Shown: positions 20,269 to 35,000, numbered from the stretch's first letter. The stretch is 64,000 nucleotides of DNA from Ophiodon elongatus (GCA_016806645.1 JACSYO010001855.1:62001-126000); one strand, 5' to 3'. Made by a program: numbers and translations. The notes: generated by a model from the sequence alone, not told the origin.

Positions 20269-20810
20269 GTATTTATGCAGCAGATGTTTATATCTTGTCC
20301 AACTGTAATGCAAAGTTCTTCAAAATGACCCATCGTCCAGCAGGTCAGTTCCAAGATGGCTAACCCCATTCATATTCTTGTCGTTGCACTGGATAAATGC
20401 CTGATAACAATAAGCTATTGTTATTGTGAAGAAAAACATCAATATAACAGATGATTCCAAACTTTCCAAACAGTAGTGTACATTGCCCAGATTCTGCATC
20501 CTGGTACAAGGTCTTGCAGTTTCTACTCTGCATGTGCTGCATTGGCACGAACAGTGCTAATACTAAACTGTCATGAACATTTCATTCAAGTCTTTCCAGT
20601 CCGTTGTTTTTTCATCAAGCTATGTAGTAATATATCTTTTTCTTAAAAGTATTTAATGCCATGGAAACAACTTCCCAGTATTTGCAGATCAATTCATGCA
20701 TATTAGCTTGTGCTTCTAGTTTTGTCAGTGTTGGGATGTCATGTAGAATTTGTAAACTTAATAATTATAGTCAGTATTTCGTTGTTCAATAAAACCTCAA
20801 AGTGCATGAA
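20269..20810 (+). other. ifi44: 3' UTR of copy C
   Basis: It runs from the stop codon to just past AATAAA at 20788-20793. Beyond about 20340 it is unrelated to the 3' flanks of copies A and B, marking the right edge of the duplication. Confidence 0.6.
20788..20793 (+). terminator. Candidate polyadenylation signal, copy C
   Basis: AATAAA lies in 'gttcaataaaacctc', about 520 bp after the stop codon. Confidence 0.55.
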
Positions 20811-23800
20811 TGAACAGAAAAACTGAAATTTATTAACGTCAGAGAGTTATTGTACAGCAAACAGTGTTGGAGTCGGACCAGCTGAGGAGCAATCCCTCTC
20901 TGTGCAACAGGACTGTGACACAACACACATCACACCTCTTATCAGACTCACGCCGGCTTTTACATTATTGAAATTAATTGAATTAGAGTGGATTATAAAT
21001 TGGCAGCTGTCCTCTCAGTGACAGTAATAATAAGTTAAAAAATAACTGCTCTGTGCTCAGGATAACTTTTAAACAAACGCACAACTTGAAATAGTGTTTA
21101 AAATACAGATGTTGTGTTAGTGCACATAAAAGACGAGGAGCTTCCTCCAACTTGGCAACATCTTACATTAAACTGGTTGTACGCGTTTGTACTGCAACTG
21201 TCACAGGTGTGACCAACAAGAATGATGGAACAATAGGGAAAGAAGGGATTCAATGATTCCTTTATCACTTTCCATCATATTGATGCATTTCCTTCAGCAG
21301 AGCTGCTCAGTGGCTACCATTGAGAGAGCAGTGGTCGTACTGGGAGGCCCCTGATGGAAATGATAATGAGCAGATCTGTCAATAGGATCAGATGACATGG
21401 TCGTTGGGAGCACAGAGGAAGACCACTGGGGACGGAGCAGAGGGGAGGCTCTTATGGCACAGCTGGCACAAACTGTCAGATGGCTTCCTTCTCATCAGCC
21501 AACAGCGTCCGTCATTAAACAGAAAAGGCAGCCATGTGAAGAAGAAACCATTTCAACTTCAACCACTTGAGTTACAGTGCAGAACACACTTGTACATACA
21601 CACATCGAAAAACACACTCACTTACAAACAAGTACACATGGGCTTGGTCAGAGTCCAAAGGCTGATTACAGTGACAACCAGAGTGGAGAATAAAGCGGGG
21701 CATTTGGCACCTACGCGGCAGCTCTCTGCCTGCTAACACAGCACCAGCATGCATACATGCTAAAGCAAAACACAGAATATTTGGCTAATTGTTGTTTTTG
21801 TCAACTTAGACAGCAAAATCATCCTCGTGTCCTTTATCACTGGCTGTGGTCCTCACATTTACTGTAGATATTAGCAACCAGCAATGGAATAAGAACATGT
21901 TTGTAGTTTTTTTTCTTTTTTTTTTTCTTTCAGTCAATAAAGCTCATGTATTCAGGTAGATCTTTTTAACTGTATAGTACTAGTGGGAACTAGTAGTCCC
22001 ATGTAACAATCCTCTTAAGTGCACAAATTAATTTACTTCTTAAAAGATTAGCTGACTGGTAATATTCAATACAGTATGTACTAAAGTGTTAGCACTGAGC
22101 CACTCAGCCATATGTGCACCATGGACACAGGGAAGATATGCTGTTCTCATTGCGCAAATAGTTAATTAAAAAGTGTGTTGTTTTAACCTGACAAAGGGAA
22201 AAGAAGGTGTTTGGACAGCTGTACAAATGTTTGGCAATGACGGGGAATACCGCAACTTAATCTTGCTTATTAATGTTATGCTAGGCGTTTATTTAGGGAT
22301 GAATTGCGCTATGCAACTGATACTTTAGAGCATACACTGTACTATAAAGTTACCTAATTTAATGTGTTGACTGGTATCCACGGTGAATATTGATGAAAAG
22401 TATGAAGATTTCAAATATTTTGTGTGTGTGTTCTCTGCATAGCGTTACATAACAGATAGATACACTCAGTTTCTCCATGATTACTGTAAAGGATTATCTG
22501 GCTCTTTGGAAGCCATTTTCATCTCCGGCAGGAGGACCATGCAATCGAGAAAACACCTTTTATTGCCTGTTTTGTACTGCCATCTACTGCCTGCTCACCC
22601 CTCACTGACTCCTCTTAAACGGCACCCGACCGGTAGCGGCCGCTAGTGATAACACTGCTGAGTGCATCTCCGACCCCCCATCCGCTACTCGGATAACAGT
22701 TTGTGGTGTATTTGGCATACAGCTAACGGAAAGAACGGTGTTTTGGGCTAAACGGTAAGAACACACACTGCTGTACCTCATCACAACTCAGCTGCTGCTT
22801 CATAGGCAGACAGCCTGGTGACTTTAATTTGAGTTTCAATGAAATGTGTTTTACAGGCCAGTGGTGTCTCCACGGGGGTTTGCCAATTGTTGGTTGTATT
22901 CATTCAAATCACGCAACAATGTCCAATGCAGACACACCTGGCGGAGATCTGCACTCTGCTGAGTACACATCTCTAGTTTTCAGTCTGTAAAGAACAAATG
23001 CCAGAAACTCACGAGCCCTGATATCTCAAACTACACCAGAGACAATTGGGACAACTTAAAACAACGAGATTGACGGATACATTTTAAAACATTTTCCAAA
23101 CTGAACATTTACATCTAAGGTTAATATGTAACTTGTACACATGCACCTCACATTATCACAGAAGATGTGTGGCATTGTATTATAGTTATTCCAGACACTT
23201 TCTGTTGTGATCATAGCTGTTAACAAAATGATGACTGCATGTTAGAAATCTGTATGTAGTGAAACACTAAAAGCCAATCAAATACTTACAGGCATGAGCT
23301 GGAACTGGGATAAAAAAAAAAAAAAAATCAATGAATTTTAGAGTGATATTGCACACCTTGAGTTGTTTCAACCCATGACAGACAAAGACAGGAGGGACAT
23401 TAAGCACATTAAGATCTCTGCAGGTTGTCACTTTGGTTCTTCAGCATTTGGATTCGACCGACTCGATCACACACTGTGCTTACGTCGACATCTGGAGAGA
23501 TGACATTCAAAATCCAAGCGGTAAAAAAAGAAAAAAAAAAAAAAATGAACAGAAGAACTTCTTGTGTTTTTTTCTTCTCAAAGAACTGTACAAGATTATT
23601 ACAAAAATCAATAATTAGTTATACATATTTATATGACAACATTGTTTACGTTATATTACTATAAAGAAATACAACTTTTTGTGTCTGCCTTGTTATAAGA
23701 CTAAATGCAGTATTCCTTTTTCAGAGTTCTGTGGCTTTGCTGCGATGAAGATGGTCAATGTAGATCACTATATTTCTATGCGGCAAACTTATAATATTTC

Positions 23801-24375
23801 TGCATCTGGAGCTCTATTACTATCATTGAAATATTGTTCAAATTGTAAGACTGAATGTTGCTACCTAAAACATAATCGCATACAGATAAATTGACTGACT
23901 CCGCAGTAGCATTATCTGGTCACAAGGTGTAGCTAAATCATTCACCTGCATGAGGAATGCCATAGTGTATGCTAACTAAGTTTTCCTATAATGAGATCTC
24001 AACAAAACTGTGTCAGCAACAACTGAACCTATAAAATAAAAAAAAACAACACTGAACTTTAAATTCAGTGGTTGTCGAGCCTCACTGATAATTCACCGTC
24101 TCCTGTCACATTACCAGTGAAGCAGGAAGGGTCAGACAGACATTTTTTAGTTCACTCAAACGTAAACACTTAGTGGAAGACAGGTGGCAGGTCCAGTCCT
24201 CCGCTTGCTTCCTCCTCATGTTTTCAGATATATGCAGTCCAAGAAGCTGGTGAGCTCTGCTTTGCCAGCGGCTGGAAAAGGAATACTGCATTTCTCTGCT
24301 GCTTGTTTCTTCAACTTGTGTTCCTCAGCTCTAATATGCATCCTGCAGGGGAATGAGAGATGGAGGGAGGGTCCT
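20811..24375 (-). other. rabgap1l: Predicted 3' UTR and flank of rabgap1l
   Basis: This region has no coding sequence I can support. It contains A and T tracts (21908-21930, 23311-23327, 23528-23544) and a GC-richer patch with GCGGCCGC (22634-22645). Its extent as 3' UTR is inferred from the polyadenylation signal. Confidence 0.45.
20829..20834 (-). terminator. Candidate polyadenylation signal, rabgap1l
   Basis: TTTATT on the plus strand is AATAAA on the minus strand. It would give a 3' UTR of about 3.5 kb. A nearer alternative is at about 22558. Confidence 0.45.
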
Positions 24376-24543
24376 CTAGGCAGGGCCCTCCTTTGGAGAG
24401 GAGGGGGTCTGGGAGGTGGAGGTGGAGGTGGAGCCGGAGGAAGAGGAGGTAGAGCTCTTCAGGGAGCCCAGAGTCTTGCTGAACCACGAGTTCTTGGCCG
24501 CCTGGATCTCATTCATCAGTACTCCTCGCTGGTGCTCGAGCTC
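24376..24543 (-). CDS. rabgap1l: rabgap1l last coding exon with TAG stop
   Basis: It encodes ELEHQRGVLMNEIQAAKNSW, then SFSKTL-like residues (FSKTLGSLKSS), a Ser/Thr-rich stretch and PKEGPA, and ends at TAG (24376-24378). Human RABGAP1L ends PPKEST. The Ser/Thr tail is expanded here. Confidence 0.94.
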   Translation of the reverse strand, partial: ELEHQRGVLMNEIQAAKNSWFSKTLGSLKSSTSSSSGSTSTSTSQTPSSPKEGPA

Positions 24544-27500
24544 CTGCAAAGACACAAGAGGACCAGAGAGTCAGGAGGTGGACGAAGGGAGCTCATCTAA
24601 AACACTGCCTTTTGTCATGTGACTCTGTATTCTAGCACTTTATCCTGCCCGTCCAGCTATAAAACATATATCCAATCACACATGAGCCCTTTACGACAAC
24701 TGCCTATTCAAATTAGCAGCCAAATTAGCAACAGTCTTTTCACCTGTGTACTCTAATACACTTAATGGACTATCTTCTTTGTGTATCCTTCTAAGTGTCA
24801 CATCCACGGTTGCATGCACTTCTATTTTAGAATGGGTTCAGGTGCTTTTGTATTTACTGTATGACATCTTCACTAAGGGGTGTTTTTAAGGTTATGAAGT
24901 TGTTATTCTGTTTTTTAGTGAACTGACTTGACAACGATTTGATGGATTGCCAGGAAGATTTTGGTGCAGATATCAATGTAACTTTCAGGATTAACTCTAA
25001 CGGCTTTGATGATCCAATAACTTGCCTTCTAGCGCCGTTATCAGGTCAACATTTTAATTTGTCCAAGAATTTGGTTTATGACCAAATTACAGCAAAATTG
25101 ATGAAGCCTCAGTGGTACTTTGTGCAAATTAGAGAATGTTTCATTGACATGTTGATGTTTAATGCATCTGATAAACATCAGCGTGTTAACATTGTCACTA
25201 AGTATGCTGACATGAGCATAGAGCTCAAAGTGCTGCTGTACCTAAATAAAGACTCACAGAGTAGCTAGCATGGCTTTAGACTCGTTTGTGTTTGGTGTCT
25301 TTATTTCTTTGTTTTATTATTATGAGCACACTACAGTTTTTTTCTTTACCATACAAACTTAGATCTTAATGTCAGTTTTATTCATTATATCTCTTTCCTA
25401 AAGTTCGTACACCTTGGTATATTGCTATTGCCCTGCATCTCTGCAGCAGTTATTATTGTTGTTTTGGATATCCCTGTCCCTCCCAGTGCTGCTGACCTGG
25501 ATGCGACACTTGGCCTCCACCAGCTGCAGTTTGGTCTGTGCCAGCTCCAGCTCCAGGTGCCTCAGCTGCTCCTTTAGTCCGTCCTTCTCCTCGTCCAACG
25601 GCGTGGACGTCTTGTCTCTGCCAGGGGACGAAGCCTGAAGGGACCCCAGGGTTGTGAACAGGTCCCTACAGTGGTCACAGCCCATTACTTTACTCTGCAC
25701 GGGGACAAAAACAAGTGTGCATGTTAGCGGAGGTTGGTGGGTGAAAATACTGTATAGAGATGTGAGTTCAGGTAAAAACACATTCTTGTCCATGTGCACT
25801 CACATGTCAGAGCAGACACGTCTCTATGCTAGAAATAAATGCTGTGCTAAAGCTGGAGAATACATCTGGTGTGGCAGAACCCTTGATTGTTATGGATTAG
25901 GTGAAAATTATATCTTTTGGTTGGTTTTACTCTTACGTGCAAACTATTGCACACTCTTTGTCCTGACGCAAAATCCACTTTGTATATTTATTGCTTAATC
26001 TTTGTGGGAGCATTATGCCCCGATGAAGACCTCGTGATCAAAACAGTGGAAAGATATTTTGTGCCTGGGGACTAAGAGTATGTGATTCATATTTTCCTTT
26101 GATTTTGAACTTGTAGCCAGGACCTCACAGGCAAACACATTAAAACATGTTTTTAATAAATTACTCCTGCCATGCACTAATTGTGCAACAGGAAGTTTAA
26201 TTCACAGTTCATCCATTTCATCCCAATATATACATATACAATGTTTATCTCTGAATTAGATTTCCCTTTTGGTCCTCTCAGCTTCAATATCTTGCAAGTC
26301 CTGATTAGTTATTAAATCTTTAAAATAGCTGCTTATGACTGCTGAAGTGTCACGTTTCCATGGGCAGGGTCCTGTGGTGAACCGACCATCAGTGTGACTT
26401 AAGAGGAAGTATTACATTTACACTTACGACAGTATTACTCTCCTGAATACTTTTGATTATTCCCTTCTTGTGTTATGTTACAACTTCCTGTTTCAACTGG
26501 CAAAACATGACATGAAGAAGAATGTCCTGACTTCTTTCTTCAGACCTGAGGTGATACACTTCACACCCACTAAGAGCAACATCACATGCTTGACAAGGGC
26601 TAAATGAGCGGCGTTGGATAATTTCTTCCAAAGTGTGATAATGTACCAACCTGGGCTTGTCTTAAGTGAACTGAAAAACAGAACAGTCTTGCTAATTCAT
26701 CTGTTCTTTTGACGCAACATTGTGGTTTTAGTTAAGAGTTTGCAAGTCTCCGAACTTGCATCTGCTACCTGCTACAGTATCTGTGGGTTAACAGTGGGAT
26801 CTCACCCTGACGATGTCCAGCTCCTCTTTTGATGCCGCCTGCTGTTTTTCCAGCCTGGTGCTCAGCTGGGAGCAGATCTGTAACAAGGTGACGAAGTTGG
26901 GTTATATAAGAGACGACACATGTGAACTACAACATAAAGGATACATTTTAGATTTTTTAACTCAAGTTTCTCTTGGAAAACTCAACTGAGCGTTATGATA
27001 TTTTCCATTTAAACTGTTTTCACACGCACACATCTCCTCATATTCAAGAAAAAAAAGAACTGTGGTATGTATGTAGTTTAATCTTCACTACACTGTTTCT
27101 CTATGTAAATAGTTATTGAAGCAGTGAAGGATATTGAACTAGTTGGGTATGAACAGTAAGAGTGACACTGATGTTTATTTTAAGAGGAGTAAAAAGTAAT
27201 TACTGTTTGTACCAATAATATGACCTTTATTTACAAAACACTTACAGAAACAGTGTGAATAGAAATAAATAAAAATCAAAGCTTTGCAGTTAACTGTTTT
27301 GTAAAACCTATATTCCAATGCACTGACTGTAAAAGAGCAAATGAGTGAGATGTTTATTTATTTATTTTCATTTAAAAAACAGCAGATGGTTTGAAGCAAT
27401 TATAACTTTCCAACCTGTTTATATTCAGTTATGATCGCTGTGGTTTTCTTGATCTCCAGCTCTGCTTTTTCTAGTTCCCTCCTGAATACCTCCTTCAGCT

Positions 27501-29245
27501 GGGAGAAACAAAACAGGATGACAAAAACATCAAATTGTACAGGAGGGTGAGCTGACATAACAATATAACATAATGTTTGTACATATGCAAATATCAGAGT
27601 GATAAATTAGCCGTGGCAAGGATTTATAACAATCACACATCCACTGTCCAGACATATAAGTAACGATCTAACTGTGGTTAAATAGCACACTGCATCAGTC
27701 TCTCTTTAAGCAGACTAATCAAAAATACCTTTAAAAATATTGGCCACTTTGGTGATCAATAGTAACCACCACTCACAGGTTGTGGAGAGAAAGATTGTGT
27801 TTGAGTGAAAGATGAGTTTTAAAAAAGGTATAGTATGCAGCATTCTCTCGAATAAAAAAAAAAAAATAGCTTTGACTGTCAAGATCATTGAGGTAATTGA
27901 CCAATAAGGATTGCAGTTTGTTACGGAGCTTAACGAGGCGACGGTAAACAGAGTGCAGATGTTACCTGAGCTGTTTCCTCCTCTTGTAGTCTCTTCTCCT
28001 CCTCCGTCTCCACCAGACGTTGCTTGGTGCTCAGCAGCTCTTTGTTCAAAACATCGGCCTTGTCTTCAGCCTGAGTTCACACACACAAACACACGATCCC
28101 TCCAATTCATACCAAATCTGCAACCTCATCACGGTGCCATTTTCACATAACCATCAGAGTGCACATTCAAAACATGACGCACTGGAACAATTGCCCTTTC
28201 ATAATCTGTACTATTAATTAATACAGTTAATACATTTCTTAATACAGTTCTAGAGATTCACACGGAGAACTCCCACTACAGCCGCAGTCCTCCAGTGGTG
28301 TGACGAGTTGTTAAGTGAAAAGCTCATGACCACCTCAACGGTTGCTGTTAAGGAAGTGCGTTTGATATCAGGAAAGGCGAGGAAATGTTTTTCTGCGTAC
28401 GACGACATTTGCTGTTTATGTTGCTGTCAGAGAAAGGCTTTTTTAATCAGCTCGTCTGAAATGACCAAAAAGTCACTAGTTGCAGTGCACTTTAAATATG
28501 CATTTGGAGCATATTATCCTTCTCATTCAGCTCTATGTATAAAACAACCAATGTTGGCAGTCAGGAACAAATACTACATGGAAACACATTCGGACTTAAC
28601 AAATTCATTAATTCACCTTTAACTTAACACACAGAAAGCAGACTATATTGTGGGTTTCAAAATGTCCTGAGGACGTGCTGTGTTACCTGGTCAAGGTCGT
28701 TCCGAAGGGCAATCTTGCTGGTGACCAGTTCATGGGCCAAGTCGTCATTCTCCTGTTCCAGTCTCATACTGGCCTCCTGAAGACGACGGTTCTCCCTCTG
28801 GACAAACACACAGTTGGACAATGTATGAGTGCCTGTAGTTAATGCTGTAAACGAATCGCATTGTCGATGAACTCTCGAGCACAAGCCTCTTTTTGATAAA
28901 TGTCGGAATCTCTGAGGAGTGACTTTTTAGTTACATTTTACTACAGAATGAGATTTTATTTGTACGAATGCTGTAAATTAAACATTTAGAATCTACAAAG
29001 TGATAACTCTGATAACAGAAGTAAGACAAACAACCTTATTATACACTTGACAATGTGTTTTAAAGTAGTTTATTTAATTAGGTTTGTAAGAACACAATTA
29101 TGTGTCCAAAAGTCGGAGTTTTGTCTTTCTGAAATTTAATAAACAGCTTTCTATCTGAAAAAAGAGAAGCTTTTATTGATCAGGAAAAGGCAGTGGTCCC
29201 TGTTCAATTAGTCTCAATTTATTGTTGCAGTCCTGTAAACCTAAT

Positions 29246-29282
<37 letters not shown>

Positions 29283-32025
29283 TTAAAGTCTGCATTGTAG
29301 ACCATTAGTGGAGTCTCATGACTACTGGTCTGCCTGTAAACAGTCTCACATGACGACCATGCCTCATCAGGACAAAACAGTTGACACGGTTACAAGCTGT
29401 CACCTGACCCTGATATCCTGTCCCCCTAACGATGACCTCTTCTACCCAACTAACTTCTCACACACACACACACACAATATCAATAAACATGTATGATGAT
29501 GATATAATAAAGCAGATCAAAAAGTACAAATACACATTCCCCTGAATAGCAACACACATTAGACACACACTTGTCACATGTTTTGGAGACAGCTTGTATG
29601 CCACTCGTCAGATTAAATTCATCACTTCCTGTGAGCAGAGAAGTGATGGGTTTAATTTGGGTCAAACAGAGGAAAGACCTACAAGGTCTTAATCAGTGTG
29701 GGAGGTTTTTCGCTGCTGCAGCTGTCTAAACATCAGGCCTTTATACTAAAATATTCCACACTCTATACCTGTTAACATCTTGCTAAACAGTCTACAGTCT
29801 ACATCAACATGGCCAATAAATAGCAATCAGGAAAATAAATTACTAATAAATGTAAAATCTCACATACCAAAGTTTAATGCCCAGGATAAATCAATCAAGA
29901 TTAGTAAAAGCTGTAAGATTAAGAACCTATACAAAATCTCTCATATTGAAATCTTGTTTGGAACAGAGGCAGCTTACCGTGCTGCTGTCCACAGCCACAC
30001 AGCCAACAACAACGTGTTCCTATCGAGCCTCCAGCAGCACAGACTAAACTCGAACACATGATCTTAACAGGAGTTTCCCTTCCTAGCCTCGCTCTCCCTC
30101 TCCCTCTCCCTACATTCCTTTTTAACAATGCTTTTATTTTGTACTAAGATAAATATTGAACGCAGTCAACATTGATTTTAGACATTTAAAGCAAACGGGA
30201 CACGCACAAATCCATACACACACCTCGAACAATACAACACAATAAGTACATACCTGAACCTGGAGTATGAACCATACGAAAATGTTGAGCATAAAGTAAC
30301 TAAAATCCCAAGAGGAATTCCTTCAATAAAAATGTGTATGATTGAACGAGCTAATTTAGAAGCAGCAACATTCCTGCTTTGTCTTCTAGCTCTGTACGAA
30401 AGTCTTTCCAGTGGCTGCAGAGGAAATGGCTCTAATCCAACATCTTATCAACAATAAAAGTCCTTCCTTCCTTTCCTCCGGGGATATTTTATCGAGCAAT
30501 TCAGAGTTCTACTGTCTAGTGAACTGCTCACTGACGTGTTTCGCTACGAGAAGGCAGGTTTCTTGACTCAGGAAACAAGATGATGGCTGCAAAATGTTTT
30601 GAGAATAAACTTGGTTTCAGCTTGACCCCGAGCCTTTTAAAGTCTATTCAATTACGGCCAGATAGATTTTTATTTGCCTTGCAAGGCCAGACCAGTATAC
30701 ATCTGAGATATGGCTGAAACGTGGGTGGAAACAATGAAACAGGGACCCAAGTTTAAAATGTTTCCACTAATCCAGTACATTATGAAGGTGAGGGTCAAAG
30801 AGGGGAGGCGTTTTTAACAAGCAATTGCAAAGAAAATTGGTACAAACTGCCTTAGGTATCTTTAGGTGATGTAGTTGTCATTCAACACTATCATTATATC
30901 CGCTGCATATCCTGATAAAGACTTTATTTTAAGTCAAATTACCTGGGTCTCCAGCCATGGTCTAAAATAAAGTATATTTCATCTATCAGCATCAGCAGTT
31001 CAATATGCTGAGAATCATAAAGTAATAGTGTTCCTCCTGGCTAAAGTAGCAGCATATTTTGTCATTTTCTTGCTAGGAAACAAAAGTTTTAGTTATTAAC
31101 TCATTGGGAATACGCGTTGTGCCCGTCCAAGAAGCAATAGAACGGAAGAAATGGGCCTTTACTTTAAAACCTAACTGTAAACTTCTTCTTCTTCTTCTTG
31201 ATAAAGGAATAGTACAACATTTCTAACTAAGAATCTGTCCAATACTTACAAAAGATGAATGCTTTCCACATTACATGAGCAGTAGGTACTTAATTTTCAA
31301 AACAATTCCTTTAATTTGATGAAAAATCTGCAGGCAATACAAATATTATCTGAACAGTTCAGGCCGGTTTTAATGCTTGACAAATTTGAAAAAAATTATT
31401 ATTCTGATTTTGGAAAAACTAAAAATTAACGATTTCAAGAGGACCAAGAGGAAAGTACAGAAATCCTGATACAATAGAGCAAATGAAAGGAAAAGATGCT
31501 GTCTGCTGTCAGTTTGAGTTTGCCTGAATGTCTAAATATCTGCCTCACCTTTCCTGTTTTTACCCTCTGAAGATAAAGTCACTTTCAGCAGCCAAAAACA
31601 CCCCGGCAGCTTCGCCCAAAAATAAATGTTAGAGATGTTTGATAGTGAAAAAAGTCTGTGATGTGTGAGAAATCTTTTTTACAGCCAGAACAGTGTCACA
31701 AATATCAACGATATGTTATTCACAGGAGATGTCTAATATTAGAAACATGGCTAATTTTAGCAACTACTTACTACATCACAAACTTTAAAATATATCAAAG
31801 AGCCAAGCGGTTTCTTACCATCTCTAGAGCTGAACACTACCTATGAAGTAATTAAATGAAAATGTACAGGTAACAAGGTTGCTCGCACATGAATACACTG
31901 TATGTGCTTTTGTAATGTGGTACAAAAAAGGGGATGGGTGCATTTAACTTCTCCCCTTGGTAGGCAGATAAAAGAATGTATTACAAGAAACTAATGTAAG
32001 AAAAGTAAGATATCTTATATATTAA

Positions 32026-32086
<61 letters not shown>

Positions 32087-35000
32087 TACCTGGAATCGGT
32101 CGATGGGGTCTTCTTGTTGCAGCTGGCTCTCTCTCAGTGTCTGATATTCTTTCTCAAACTTCTTCAGCTTTTTCGTTGGAACCTAATAAAACAAGACAAA
32201 ATATGTCATTAATTCAAGGCTCATGCACCAAAAGCTGCCGGAAAAAAATCACGGCACAGTCCATTATTTTGAAAGACAAAAGTAGGGATTAAAAAGGTAC
32301 TAAAATCAATATTTTGGCATTTAATCTTGATCAGTGAAGTTATAATGTATCATGCTCAGTTGCTGTCACTGAGATGTCTTGTTTCTGGCCTACATTTTCA
32401 TAGTCTGTACTAATGCAGGGGGACTTTACTCAATGTGGAAAAAAAGCTTCAGTTTTGATTATTCATAGACATTAAAATAAACTGAAAGGGTCAGAAGTTA
32501 AAACACATCGAGAGATATCCTTGAAACACAAACTCAAAACTAACAGAACTAACTCTGAATATTGCTGCTGAAACATTGTGGTATTGTGGTTGATGCTGCT
32601 CAGTTTCTATTTTGTATCTGCCCTATATATGTTTATGACCGGTGCATTTTTCTGTGTGTTGTTCTCTACATGTGCTCTTTTCACACTAGATACGTTTCAG
32701 AAAATCAAGAGACCCAAAAGCACATTTACAGTACATGTGACTGCAAATCAGCCTGTTGCCTTTATTCTACAAATTCTTCCCAGACAACAGAAACTTTCAG
32801 GTCACACTGCAGGCTACACGACCGACAGTCGTTCATTTCCGACAACAGAAACTGGGATGACGAATAGACAAATTTAATTTGCTAATGAAAGCCAACAAGA
32901 TGAGAAATTTGATGCTACCAGTGCAGTTTATTTCAGTAAACAATATGCAGCCCTTCCTGTAAAGTGCAAACTGTCTATGCTTTAAATGCTTAAAATATTT
33001 AAAGGCATTATCAGTAATCCACAAATCCATATACAACAAATGTTATTTAAGTGGAGTACAACAAGTCTACTATATTTTAAAATATGTCCAGTTCAGAAAA
33101 GAAAAAGATTATTTCATTGTTCTTTATGTCCTTTTCTGCAATGATATGTAAATATTTGGGTAATTTTGTGGTCAAAAATACTGGGAATAGCTGCTAATTT
33201 TTTTAATGAATGCTGTCTAATTAAGTACACCCCAGCATGATAACTTATTTAAAAATGTACTCATCAGTTTTGAACCTGTGACCTTCAGTTATGGCAGGAT
33301 GGATACAGAAAGGCTACAGTTAAAATATGTTCACTGCAACTACCAAGCAATGCAAACACAAAATCTAAATCTGCATCTTGGAAGTACAATTCACATGAAC
33401 ATACCACGTAATGCATCTGTCAAAACACAGGAAATTCAGTTAGTAAGCAAACAATTTTCTGTTTGGTGTAATTGTCTCTGAAAGTAACTATTAAACAAGC
33501 AGTGTTTGGTTTGAACCAAACAGCAGTGGCATGTACATATGAGACAACATAGATGACTGATATTGAACTGCATCCGTGTTTGTGCTTCAGGTGGGTGGTA
33601 ATGTTATCTCCCCTGTCTAGAAACAGCGTTGCCATAGCACCCACCAGTAGGGCTGGGGATTTCAAGTCAGTCTCAGTCACATGACCCCCCACCCCCTGAA
33701 ACTGCTGTGTGTGTCTGTTGAGTCAAGTATCTAATTTATTACTAGGGGTGCCGTTGTATGCTGTTCACTCTTTGTGTGTCTTGCATGTGTCATGTTATGG
33801 ATGAAATTGTGGTAAGAAAACGGAATAATAAGTACAAACTTGTGAATATTTTGTGTTACTTTGTCTGCTGTTAATACTAAACAAACTAGAAACATCAAAT
33901 AAATCACTTCTAATATGGTAGAAATATGTTACAAGAGTTTAGAGTCAGTGTTTAGAACAACGAATACAAGAGCTTCCATAAACTTGGCACAGGTTGGATC
34001 GCTGCTGTTGTGGAGCCATCAGGGGAGTGTAGTATTTTTGAATGTCATAGATGATTATTTTAAGCTTCAATTGAGCGTTTAGTAATATTGTCTTCTGCAA
34101 CTCTGAAGTTTGCCACTGTGAGAAATTTATATTTCTCCAAAATCAATGAATGTCCTTTCATTCCTGATTGTATAACTTTGAATTAAACGCATGTACTTCG
34201 ACACAGTCTGCTCCAGTCTGGTGTTAACAGATCTGACCCGATAACAATAAATGACACTTATTCACTGTAGAACTAACACTATTATTATGTGTATATACTG
34301 TCTACGTATATACATTTTTATACGGTCACAGTTCTTTACAAACAGCGATTTTGTCTTTTTCTAGTGAATCACTGTTACATGTTCATAATTTACTAGTTTT
34401 GTATGATAAAAGTTTCGACAACAAAAAAATTAGATTTCTTGTGTAGTTTTCCGGTTGTGTAGTATTAAAAATGGGCTTGAAATTTACAATGTTTTACCTA
34501 TATACACACTTTTCGCACACACTGCATTTTGTTGTCTGAGTACCTGTACTCTGAGCAATGAAAATAAAGTTAAATCTAATCTAATCTAAAAAAATCAAAC
34601 AAAAGGAGTAGAAATGTCATGGTTATAAATGAAGAACATCCTGGAGAATGAGTAAATAAAACACCTCGATAACCAAGTTAATAGCAAAGAATTGTATAAC
34701 AGATTTCCTCCATGAATAAAAACCAGATGAGGGAAACTGAACAAGCTGCTTATTTACAACAACGACGGCAGTCATTACTTGTCCACCTTAGTGACCTGTG
34801 GGTTGACCCTTGACCTCTACCACCCAGGAACCACTGAGGTAAATGAACGTCCCACTGAAATGTATCTGACACACAATTCCCCAGCAGATACCAGATACCA
34901 GATCTCAGACTCATTCTGTTGTTATCTGTGTGCAAAGAAAGCAGCTTGGTCTCTGCAGACTGGTTTATGAAAATTATTTTATTGTATCTAAACCATTGAA

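Larger units (their letters stand above)
28798..32089 (-). other. rabgap1l intron
   Basis: It contains microsatellites at 29250-29281 and 32031-32084. Otherwise AT-rich with no gene seen. Confidence 0.6.

Noticed and set aside
24184..24600. 138-codon plus-strand Gly/Arg-rich frame
   Set aside because: It is antisense to the Ser/Thr-rich last exon of rabgap1l.
24939..25268. 109-codon plus-strand frame with normal-looking composition
   Set aside because: It lies wholly within a dispersed fish repeat, so it is a by-product.
32027..32292. Val-Cys repeat protein frames
   Set aside because: They are translations of the GT microsatellite; the same holds for His-Thr and Ser-Leu frames at 39936-41199 and 36615-36947.
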